A stretch of 64,000 bases of DNA from JAJVID01 sp035714085. GTDB taxonomy: Bacteria; Acidobacteriota; Blastocatellia; RBC074. Location: the NCBI GenBank assembly GCA_035714085.1, contig DASTMP010000206.1:1-64000 (forward strand), given 5' to 3'. The position numbers and the translations under genes are program-made. Positions 49,003 to 56,627 of this stretch are shown piece after piece (position 1 is the stretch's first letter; each line of letters starts with the position of its first letter). Under the pieces are notes generated by a model that saw only the letters and a list, made by a program, of their open reading frames with translations, was not told where the DNA came from and searched no databases.

Positions 49003-49515
49003 TCATTCGCTGACCACCGCGACTGCCTCAACTTCGAGTAGAAACTCTTCGCGGACGAGTTGTTTCACTACGACCAGCGTACTGGCGGGAGGGTTCTCTG
49101 TATTGATGTAACTGTTCCGCGTATCGCGCAGCGCCTGCAAATCCGACGCGTCGGTCAAATAATAGTTGAGCTTAACCACGTCTTTGAAAGTGGCTCCTCC
49201 CTCTTCCAGCCGCGCCTTCAGGTTTTCAAAGACCTGCTTGACTTGCGCGCGAAAATCGCCGCGGCCTACCAGATTTCCATCTTTGTCGAGCGCAATTTGA
49301 CCCGCGATGTAAAGCGTGCGCCCGCCTTTTACCTCCACGACGTGCGAATAGCCGGCCTGCGCGCGATTGATGAACCGGACCTTAGTTTGTTGTTTATCCA
49401 TAGTCATCTTCTCCTTCGTGGCTTTCTCCTGATTAACGGTTTTGTTTTGCGTCCACACGGCGGCGATGCCGAGCAAACAAAGTAGTGGCAAAAGAGCATA
49501 TTTTCTAAGGGTCAT
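49003..49515 (-). CDS. RidA/YjgF-family protein, possibly exported
   Basis: A 170-residue frame. Residues 45-170 form a RidA fold: TLYIAGQIALDKDGNLVGRG, then QVFENLKARLEEGGATFKDV and the C-terminal strand LLEVEAVAVV. At the position of the substrate-carboxylate-binding Arg of archetypal RidA (P-A-R-S) it reads PPAST, with Ala144, so imine deamination cannot be assumed. Residues 1-21 look like a signal peptide (LRKYALLPLLCLLGIAAVW). Yet Met37 (position 49407) is preceded by AAGGAG and would give a normal cytosolic RidA of 134 residues; the start is therefore open. It stands between PadR2 and the MerR gene on the same strand; 256 bases before PadR2 hold no gene. Confidence 0.88.
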   Translation of the reverse strand: MTLRKYALLPLLCLLGIAAVWTQNKTVNQEKATKEKMTMDKQQTKVRFINRAQAGYSHVVEVKGGRTLYIAGQIALDKDGNLVGRGDFRAQVKQVFENLKARLEEGGATFKDVVKLNYYLTDASDLQALRDTRNSYINTENPPASTLVVVKQLVREEFLLEVEAVAVVSE

Positions 49516-49755
49516 GTCAATTCAAATACTCAAGAAATTCCTGGGTGCGCGTCGCTTTCAGCGCGCTCTCGGCGAGAGGCCTATTGATTGAAATCAGACG
49601 CCCCCGAACTGGAAGCGGCGCGTAGCCGGGTCTGGTTCCTATCATTGCGCCTAACGCCCGAGACTGCGCGCTGGTAGCGACGCGTACCCAGGTTCGATTT
49701 TCATTTTTTCAGGGCGCCGCTTTGCTTACGTTCGCAGTACTGCGCCAACAGCAAA

Positions 49756-50583
49756 TCAATGACCGGCAGAGCCGGCCGACGGCGTATAAATGATCGGGTA
49801 TTGGATTTCGGTCACGCCAGAATCGGCGCCCTGCGCGACGTCGCCCTGCCAATACAGTTCGCGGTTCGGGCCGGCGATCGCGTACCCGCGTGATTTGATC
49901 CACGACCGCGCGGCAATGTAAGCTCGCTCGCAGGTTTCATCACTACCCTGATGGATGACGCAGGCTACGGATGCGCCCGGCAGTTCGTAGACTTGCGCTC
50001 GCCCCTTCTCCCGCGCAGGCTCGCGCAGAAAGACCATCGCCTCGCAGTCTATGGTTCGTCGCTGGTTCGCGCAGGTGTGCCAGATGGCTCCGCGTTCGAG
50101 AGGCGCGCCGCGTTGTTTGAAATGGCTGTGGAGTTCATCGAAAAGCTCGTCGGCGTCGTCGTATGAAGAGAGCGTGTCACGCACCGAGGCGACCAGCCGC
50201 GGCGCAACCCGCTTGATCGTGACCTCATAATCCGGGACGCGGCCCGCTTGATCGATCTGCGCCAGCCACGATTCGACCTCGGCCAACTGCGCCCGCTCGC
50301 GCTCGATCCTGAGCGCCAATTCCGCCCGCCTGCTATGGAGCAATTCCCGCACGCGGTCTACGGGCAGGTCGCCTTCCAACAAATGAATGATCTCTTCCAG
50401 TGAAAGGCCCAGCTCTTTGAAAGCCAGAATGCGGTTGAGTCGCGGCAGCAATGTGGCCGAGTAGTAGCGGTAGCCGGTGTCACGGTCAACGTAAGTGGGT
50501 TTGAGCAGCCCCACTTCATCGTAAAAGCGCAGCGCCTTGACCGACACCTGGGTCAGTTTGGAAAAATCTCCGATCCGAAACAT
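49756..50583 (-). CDS. MerR-family regulator with GyrI-like ligand domain
   Basis: 275 residues from ATG 50583, with GGAGGG upstream. The MerR winged helix occupies residues 1-70 (FRIGDFSKLTQVSVKALRFY, YRYYSATLLPRLNRILAFKE). The coiled-coil dimerisation helix lies about 75-115 (RAELALRIERERAQLAEVES). The GyrI-like/BmrR-type effector-binding domain runs from about 120 to 270 (YEVTIKRVAPRLVASVRDTL, then a YELPGASVACVIHQG strand and the C-terminal YPI). Such proteins sense hydrophobic or cationic compounds and activate promoters with an overlong spacer. Its own promoter is of exactly that kind, so it is probably autoregulated. No drug-efflux gene other than the ADOPs is next to it, and C1 lies upstream on the same strand. 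The 240 bases between this gene and the RidA-like gene show nothing recognisable. Confidence 0.92.
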   Translation of the reverse strand: MFRIGDFSKLTQVSVKALRFYDEVGLLKPTYVDRDTGYRYYSATLLPRLNRILAFKELGLSLEEIIHLLEGDLPVDRVRELLHSRRAELALRIERERAQLAEVESWLAQIDQAGRVPDYEVTIKRVAPRLVASVRDTLSSYDDADELFDELHSHFKQRGAPLERGAIWHTCANQRRTIDCEAMVFLREPAREKGRAQVYELPGASVACVIHQGSDETCERAYIAARSWIKSRGYAIAGPNRELYWQGDVAQGADSGVTEIQYPIIYTPSAGSAGH

Positions 50584-50595
50584 CTCGATCCCTCC

Positions 50596-50660
50596 TGTTT
50601 CATGAAACAGCTTGAACGTCTACTCAGACAGTTTACTGTCTCCCGTAACAGGAGAGTCAA
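50596..50660 (-). promoter_or_regulatory. MerR-type promoter with 19-bp spacer and dyad operator
   Basis: On the minus strand TTGACT (50655-50660) and TAAACT (50630-50635) are separated by exactly 19 bases, the spacing typical of MerR-activated promoters. The spacer holds the dyad CTCCTGTTACGGGAG. Farther downstream, in the leader, lies a perfect 14-bp palindrome TGTTTCATGAAACA (50596-50609) directly before the ribosome site. Confidence 0.8.
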
Positions 50661-50756
50661 GCGGCTAATTCTTTCTCTTAACGCATCACTTTCTGGTCGT
50701 GGCCCACTTGCCAGGTCCTTTGGGATATTCGCAGGCGCCAGACATCAAGGTTGCTC

Positions 50757-53411
50757 CTACTCATATCTGAGCGCCACCAATGGGTCTACTCGCGTCGCCC
50801 GCCGCGCCGGTATCCAGCAGGCAAGCAGCGCCACAACAGTGAGTAGCAGCGGGATCACGATAAAAGTCAGCGGATCGGTCGCGCTCACGCCGAAGAGCAA
50901 CGTCGCTATCAAGCGCGTCAACGCTAAGGAAGCGCCCACGCCGATGACCAGGCCGATGAGTGTCAGCGTGAGTCCCTGCCACACGACGAGTCTGAGCAGG
51001 TCGCGCGAGTTTGCGCCGAGCGCCAGACGGATACCCATCTCGCGCGTTCGCTCTGTAACCGCATACGACAGCACGCCGTAGATACCGACCGCGGCCAGCG
51101 ACAATGCGAGCAGGCCGAAGAGCGCCAACAGCGTCGCCGCCAGACGTTCGGTATAAAGCGAACCATCTTTCTGTTGCGCCAAGGTCTGAAGGTTGTATAC
51201 AGGCAGCGTCGGATCGAGCGTCTGGACTTCGCGGCGCACGGCGGCAAGCAGCGTCTGCGATGGCGTCGCCGTCCGCACGTGGAGCGTTAGCTCCGGGATG
51301 TAGTTTTGCAGCAGCGGTAAGTAGAGCGCTGGGCGCGGGTCTGCGGTCAGGCCTTTCTCCTTGGTGTTTCTGACTACCCCGACGACTTCGGCAAACTGGC
51401 TGCCGCGAACGATCCGTTTGCCGACCACTTCTTGTCCGGGCCAATAACGACGCGCCGCCGCTTCATTGACGACGGCGACGAGCGGCGCGCCAGCCGTATC
51501 CAGCGCAGTGAATTCGCGCCCTTGCGCTAGCGAAGCGCCGAGCGTTCGGAAATAGTTCGGGCTGATCAGGTTGGTATTGACGGGCTGCGGTATGGAGCCT
51601 TCGATAATCAGAGGGCCGACCCATGGGACGTCGCTGAACGCCACGACGCGCGCAAAACTAACTGCCTCGACTCCGGGCAAGGCCGCGACTCGCTCGGCGA
51701 AGCGCCCTATGAATTGCCGCCCTCGCGCTTCATTGTAACCATTCTTGCCCAGGTCGAACGACGCAGTCACTACCTTCGCCGGCTCAAATCCAGGGTCAAT
51801 CGCCTGCAACGCTCGCAAACTCTTCACGCATAAACCGGCGCCGATCAGCACCACGAGCGACAAGGCTACCTGCGCGACGACCAACAGATTGCGCAAACTC
51901 AACCGCCGAGCCACGCGCCCAAGCCCCGGCGTTTCTTCTTTGAGAGCCGCGACGAAATCAGGTTTGGACGCTACGAGCGCGGGCGCCAGGCCGAAAACAA
52001 TCCCGGTCACGAGCGCCAGGCCAAGCGTGAAACCCATCGCCCGTTCATCCAGGCTGCCATCGAGGGCGCGCGGGACATCGTTGGTTTGTTGTTGGAATCT
52101 CAACAACAGACCTGTGAACCAGTTTGCGACCAGCAAGCCGGCGCCGCCGCCCAGCGCCGCCAAGATCGCGCTTTCGGTCAGCAACTGCCGCACAATGCGC
52201 CAACGGCCCGCGCCGATAGCCAGCCGGACGGCGATCTCCTTTCGCCGCGCCGAGGCGCGAGAGAGCAGCAGGTTGGCGACGTTGGCGCAAGCAATCAGCA
52301 AGACAAACCCTACTACGCCCATCAAGAGTTTCAATGGCGTCGAGAGGTCTTTGACCCGATCCGTATGCCCACGGCTTCCATCCATCAGAAAAACTATGGT
52401 CGGATCGCCAATGTTATCGGCGTTTTTACTGGGAAAATTTCTTGTGGCGTCGTCAACCGGCGTCGCCAGCGCGGATTGCGCCTGCTGGCGACTGACGCCT
52501 GGTTTGAGCCTGCCGATCAAAGACAGCCACCCACAATTGCGATTGTCCAGTGGACAGACGTCGCCCATCTGCGCATACATCATGATCGGCGCGTAAACAT
52601 CATTCGCTGTGCCGCGCGTTGTCCCCGTGAACTCCGATGGCGCGACGCCCACGACCGTGTAGCGGTACGCGTTCAGGTTGAGCGTTTTGCCAATCACGGC
52701 CGGATCGGCGCCGAAACGCCGCCGCCACAAACCGTGGCTGATGACAACGACCGGATGCGTCCCGGGCGTGCGATCCTCTTCAGGCAGAAAGAAGCGCCCC
52801 AGCGCAGGCCGCACTCCGAGCGCGGCAAAGTAATTCCCGGAGACGATCTGCCCGATCACGCGTTCAGACTGATTCCCATCGTTCATGCTGAAGGGCCGTT
52901 GTTCGTAAGCGATCACCCCTGACAACACGTCATTGCGGTCGCGCAGCTCGGCGTACAGCGGGTAAGAGAAAATCGCGGGCGCTCCGCCGGCGTCTTCGAC
53001 AAAAGTGACGAGTTGATCCGGCCGCTCGACGGGAAGAGGTCGAAACAACACCTTGTCCAACAGCGTGAAGATCGCCGTGTTCGCGCCGATGCCCAAGCTG
53101 AGCGTGAGGACGGCAATCGTCGTGAAGCCGGGGTTCTTCAACAGCATTCGCTGTCCATAGCGCAGGTCTTGCCAGAAGATTTCCAACGACCTGAGCCCCC
53201 ACATCGAGCGGCTGTCCTCCTTCGACAGGGCGACGCTCCCGAAAGATCGCCGCGCGGCCAGCCGCGCATCTTCGGGCGCCATTCCTTCCGCGACATTCCG
53301 TTCGACCTCCATCTCCAGGTGGGCGCGGATCTCTTCGTCAAGCTCCCGTTCGGCGCGACGGCGATGAACGAGACGGCGAATGATGAAGATTAGCTCTTGC
53401 TTCCAACGCAT
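50757..53411 (-). CDS. ADOP orphan ABC permease C1 with type-2 prefix
   Basis: 884 residues from ATG 53411 (MRWKQELIFIIRRLVHRRRA), chosen over upstream in-frame codons because AGGAG lies seven bases before it. Prefix about 1-85: ELDEEIRAHLEMEVERNVAE, then MAPEDARLAARRSFGSVAL, then LRSLEIFWQDLRYG. There is no internal Met at the junction. TM1 near 102-126, LPV subtype (LLDKVLFRPLPVERPDQLVT). Central FtsX near 354 (LIACANVANLLLSRASARRK), TM5 near 504 (VALSLVVLIGAGLCVKSLRA), final FtsX from 757 (GIYGVLSYAVTERTREMGIR). The motif in the second domain is VNEAAARRYWPGQEVVGKRI. It is separated from C2 by 500 bases with two repeat elements, so it may be transcribed separately. Confidence 0.95.
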   Translation of the reverse strand: MRWKQELIFIIRRLVHRRRAERELDEEIRAHLEMEVERNVAEGMAPEDARLAARRSFGSVALSKEDSRSMWGLRSLEIFWQDLRYGQRMLLKNPGFTTIAVLTLSLGIGANTAIFTLLDKVLFRPLPVERPDQLVTFVEDAGGAPAIFSYPLYAELRDRNDVLSGVIAYEQRPFSMNDGNQSERVIGQIVSGNYFAALGVRPALGRFFLPEEDRTPGTHPVVVISHGLWRRRFGADPAVIGKTLNLNAYRYTVVGVAPSEFTGTTRGTANDVYAPIMMYAQMGDVCPLDNRNCGWLSLIGRLKPGVSRQQAQSALATPVDDATRNFPSKNADNIGDPTIVFLMDGSRGHTDRVKDLSTPLKLLMGVVGFVLLIACANVANLLLSRASARRKEIAVRLAIGAGRWRIVRQLLTESAILAALGGGAGLLVANWFTGLLLRFQQQTNDVPRALDGSLDERAMGFTLGLALVTGIVFGLAPALVASKPDFVAALKEETPGLGRVARRLSLRNLLVVAQVALSLVVLIGAGLCVKSLRALQAIDPGFEPAKVVTASFDLGKNGYNEARGRQFIGRFAERVAALPGVEAVSFARVVAFSDVPWVGPLIIEGSIPQPVNTNLISPNYFRTLGASLAQGREFTALDTAGAPLVAVVNEAAARRYWPGQEVVGKRIVRGSQFAEVVGVVRNTKEKGLTADPRPALYLPLLQNYIPELTLHVRTATPSQTLLAAVRREVQTLDPTLPVYNLQTLAQQKDGSLYTERLAATLLALFGLLALSLAAVGIYGVLSYAVTERTREMGIRLALGANSRDLLRLVVWQGLTLTLIGLVIGVGASLALTRLIATLLFGVSATDPLTFIVIPLLLTVVALLACWIPARRATRVDPLVALRYE

Positions 53412-53438
53412 ATTCAACTCCTCAGAACAGGGTAGGGT

Positions 53439-53502
53439 AAACTGGCAGTTTGCCTGGTTTTCCCCAAAGACCGCATGAATAGTCAAGGCAAACTGCCAGT
53501 TT
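53439..53502. repeat. 17-bp perfect inverted repeat in the C1 leader
   Basis: AAACTGGCAGTTTGCCT (53439-53455) pairs exactly with 53486-53502 around a 30-base loop. Each arm itself contains the near-palindrome AAACTGGCAGTTT. It ends 28 bases before the C1 start codon and could be an operator, an RNA hairpin in the leader, or a dispersed repeat. Confidence 0.8.
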
Positions 53503-53579
53503 GCCATACTCTCGCGCCGCGATTTTCATCCTCTCAGGACGTCGCAACGCGACATGAAGGCTCCTCAGAAAATAGCCAC

Positions 53580-53873
53580 GTAGGCGCCGAATAATGGTCT
53601 TTGAATAAATAATGCAACTATCTTTTTCCAGGTCGCGGCAGCGACCGCGTGAGCTTAGCCCGGCTTTTCAAAGCCGGGACCATCAACGCATCAATCCCCA
53701 GTCGCGGCAGCGACGGTTGATTTTGGCGAACGGCGTCAATCGTCGCTGCCGCGACTGAAACCACTATGTGACCGCTTCCCCGGCTTTGAAAAGCCGGGCT
53801 ACGATCAACTGTCGCTGCGGCGACTGAAGATGTGATTGCGTTATTTTTTCAAACACCATAATTCGGCGCCTAC
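53580..53873. mobile_element. MITE-like element with about 43-bp terminal inverted repeats
   Basis: The outer 19 bases, GTAGGCGCCGAATAATGGT at 53580-53598, match the reverse complement of 53855-53873 with one mismatch, and the similarity continues imperfectly to about 43 bp. Inside are nested inverted modules: GTCGCGGCAGCGAC at 53632-53645 and 53701-53714, reversed at 53742-53755 and 53811-53824 (one mismatch), and a 23-bp inverted pair TAGCCCGGCTTTTCAAAGCC... (53656-53678 with 53779-53801). No reading frame is present. No clear target duplication is visible. It separates C2 from C1. Confidence 0.75.
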
Positions 53874-53911
53874 TTGGCGCGTTTCCATTAGCATTCGGAC
53901 GCCACTTGGGT

Positions 53912-56551
53912 TCATTCGCACTTGAGCGCAGTCATCGGGTCCACCTTCGCCGCACGCCGCGCCGGAATCCAGCAGGCCAGCAAGGCAATGAAAATCAGCA
54001 GCAGCGCAATGCCGGCAAAAGTCAGCGGATCAGTCGGGCGCACGCCGAACAACAAGGTTTCCATCCACCGCGTCACTACGAATGTCGCCCCCAACCCAAT
54101 GACGACGCCAAGCAAAATCAGCATGAGCCCTTGTGTGAGGATCAGCTTGAGCACATCACGACGCTTGGCGCCGAGCGCCAACCGAATGCCGATCTCATGT
54201 GTACGCTGCGCGACGCCGTAACTGATGACTCCGTAAACGCCGACGGCGGCCAGCGCCAACGCGACGCCGCCGAATACGCTCAGCAAAATCAGGTTGAATC
54301 GTTGACGCGCGAGCGAATCACGCAGGTACTCGGTCATCGGTTTGAGCGCGTATACCGGCAGACTCTTGTCCATCGAAGTCAGCGCGGCTCGCAAAGATCC
54401 GGCTACAGCGCCGGGGTCCGCTTTCGCGCGCGCCACAATCGTCATTGAGCGCTGATAAGTCTCGCTCAAAGGGTCTTGCAGGAATGGGACATAAGCTTCC
54501 GGCCTTGGCGGCTCATCGAGATTGAAGTCCTGTACATTTCCAACCACTCCGACGATCAGCAATGGATCGCGCTCCTGGCCTTGCAGCCTGATGCGCTGGC
54601 CCAGCGGGTTCTCTCCGGTGAAATGCCGTTGCGCGAAGATTTCATTGATCACAGCGACGTTGGGAGCCCGCTTCGTGTCCGTCTCGGCAAAATCGCGCCC
54701 CGCCAAAAGAGGAATACCCATCGCTTCGAAATAGCGCGGCGTGACGATTCGATACTCAGTTATAGGCTGCGCTTCCTTCGCCACAGGCGGGCGCCCTTCA
54801 ATGGTGAAATAGTCGCTGGTATTGCCTCCCGCGATTGGCAGTTCCGAAATCGCGCCAACTGACACCACGCCGGGCGTGGCCGCCGCTCGTTCCAAAAGTT
54901 GCGCATAGGAAGACGCGACGCGCTCGTCATCCGGATATTTATTGCGCAGAAGCGTCACTCCAATGGTTAGCGCGCGGGCCGGATTGAACCCGGGGTCAAC
55001 CTGGCTGAGTTTGGCGAAGCTTCTGATCATCAGCCCCGCGCCAATGAGCAACACGAGCGACAGCGCGACTTCGCCGACGACAAGCGCGCTGCGGAGCCGG
55101 TTTCGCTGAACGCCAGCGCTAGCCCGACCGCTCTCCTTGAACGCATCGGCGAAGACGGGTCTGGAGACTTGCAACGCCGGGGCGAGGCCGAACAGCGCGC
55201 CTGTCGCCACCGAAATTAACAACGTGAAGCCGGCCATAAATGGGTCTACCGCAATCTCGCGCACGCGCGGAATCGTTTCGGGACCGAAGGAGACCAGCCA
55301 GCGCACTCCCCATACGGCGATCAACAATCCGGCGGCGCCGCCGCCAACCGCCAGCATGAGGCTTTCGGTTAGCAGTTGCCGCAAGATGCGCAGGCGGCTT
55401 GCCCCCAGCGCGATTCGCACAGCGATCTCTTTTTGTCGCGCGCCGACTCGCGCGAGCAACAGGTTCGCGACGTTAGCGCACGCGATCAGCAACACAAAAC
55501 CGACAGCTCCGAGCAGGATGAAAAGCGCTGACCCAATGTCGCCCACAATGACATCACGGAGCGGTTCGAGCTTCACACCGTGCCCAGCAATCTTCTCCGG
55601 ATACTGCTGCGCCAGTCGCGCGGCAATGGCTGACATCTCGGCTTGCGCTTGCGCTTGCGTGACTTCGGGCTTCAGCCGCCCTACTACGCGCAGGTAGTGC
55701 GGCCCCCGGTCGAGCTTGGCAGGATCAATCGGCAAAGGCCGCCAAAGCTCCGCCTGATTTGGAAATGAGAAACCAGCGGGCATCACGCCGATCACCGTAT
55801 GAGCCGCGCCGCTAAGCTCGACTGTTCGTCCAATCACATTCGGATCTGAGCCGAAGCGGTTCCGCCACAATGCGTAACTGAGCACGGTTACGCGCGAGCG
55901 CCCTGGCAGCGTTTCCTCAGCGGTAAAGGCGCGGCCCAGAATCGGAGGCGCCCGAAAAAGAGCAAACGTCTCCGGGGTGACAAGTCCCACAGGCGTGTCC
56001 CGCGTTCCGTCACCGGTGTTGAGGAACATATTGCCGCTTTGAAAAGCCGCCAACTGTTCGAATGAGCGGTTCTGCTCTTTCCAGTCGAGAAAATCCGGCA
56101 GCGACGCGGGCGCGGTCGGTAACTGCGGCTGCGTGTCCCACAGCCACACCAGGCGTTCCGGCTCGTCGTAGGGCAAAGGCCGCAGCAACACCGCATTGAC
56201 CACACTGAAAATCGCAGTGTTCGCCCCGATGCCGAGCGCCAGCGTCAAGACGGCAACCGTCGTGAAGCCGGGATTCTTCAATAGCATTCGCAGGCCGTAG
56301 CGCAGGTCCTGCCATAAGACTTCCAACGACCCTAGCCCCCACATCGAGCGGCTGTCCTCCGTCGCCAGCGCGACGCTCCCGAAAGATCGCCGCGCGGCCA
56401 GCCGCGCATCTTCGGGCGACATTCCGTCAGCGACGTTCCGTTCGACCTCCATCTCCAGGTGGGCGCGGATCTCTTCATCAAGCTCCCGTTCGGCGTGACG
56501 GCGATGGATCAGACGGCGAACGATGAATGTCAGCTCTTGCTTCCAGCGCAT
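53912..56551 (-). CDS. ADOP orphan ABC permease C2 with type-2 prefix
   Basis: 879 residues from ATG 56551 (MRWKQELTFIVRRLIHRRHA), preceded by GAGGAGAG. Prefix ELDEEIRAHLEMEVERNVAD, MSPEDARLAARRSFGSVALA, and LGSLEVLWQDLRYGLR. TM1 near 100-125 (LALGIGANTAIFSVVNAVLL), LPY subtype. Central FtsX near 341 (LIACANVANLLLARVGARQK), TM5 near 491 (VALSLVLLIGAGLMIRSFAK), final FtsX from 754 (GVYGVISYGVAQRTHEIGIR). The motif INEIFAQRHFTGENPLGQRI has Thr where Pro or Gly is usual. The 76-base gap to C3 includes a degenerate copy of the palindrome found before C3. Prefix DNA is almost the same as in C1, while the cores differ. Confidence 0.95.
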   Translation of the reverse strand: MRWKQELTFIVRRLIHRRHAERELDEEIRAHLEMEVERNVADGMSPEDARLAARRSFGSVALATEDSRSMWGLGSLEVLWQDLRYGLRMLLKNPGFTTVAVLTLALGIGANTAIFSVVNAVLLRPLPYDEPERLVWLWDTQPQLPTAPASLPDFLDWKEQNRSFEQLAAFQSGNMFLNTGDGTRDTPVGLVTPETFALFRAPPILGRAFTAEETLPGRSRVTVLSYALWRNRFGSDPNVIGRTVELSGAAHTVIGVMPAGFSFPNQAELWRPLPIDPAKLDRGPHYLRVVGRLKPEVTQAQAQAEMSAIAARLAQQYPEKIAGHGVKLEPLRDVIVGDIGSALFILLGAVGFVLLIACANVANLLLARVGARQKEIAVRIALGASRLRILRQLLTESLMLAVGGGAAGLLIAVWGVRWLVSFGPETIPRVREIAVDPFMAGFTLLISVATGALFGLAPALQVSRPVFADAFKESGRASAGVQRNRLRSALVVGEVALSLVLLIGAGLMIRSFAKLSQVDPGFNPARALTIGVTLLRNKYPDDERVASSYAQLLERAAATPGVVSVGAISELPIAGGNTSDYFTIEGRPPVAKEAQPITEYRIVTPRYFEAMGIPLLAGRDFAETDTKRAPNVAVINEIFAQRHFTGENPLGQRIRLQGQERDPLLIVGVVGNVQDFNLDEPPRPEAYVPFLQDPLSETYQRSMTIVARAKADPGAVAGSLRAALTSMDKSLPVYALKPMTEYLRDSLARQRFNLILLSVFGGVALALAAVGVYGVISYGVAQRTHEIGIRLALGAKRRDVLKLILTQGLMLILLGVVIGLGATFVVTRWMETLLFGVRPTDPLTFAGIALLLIFIALLACWIPARRAAKVDPMTALKCE

Positions 56552-56627
56552 ACTCAACTCTCCTCTCTCACGGAATTCATAATTACAACTGCAAGGCAAT
56601 GTCGCTGTAATCCGAATTGAGCGGGAC

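Noticed and set aside
48809..49006. 65-codon minus-strand frame between RidA and PadR2
   Set aside because: No ribosome site, proline/glycine-rich low-complexity translation, and it overlaps the PadR2 promoter.
49516..49755. Possible decayed gene between the MerR and RidA-like genes
   Set aside because: No frame or motif could be recognised in either strand.
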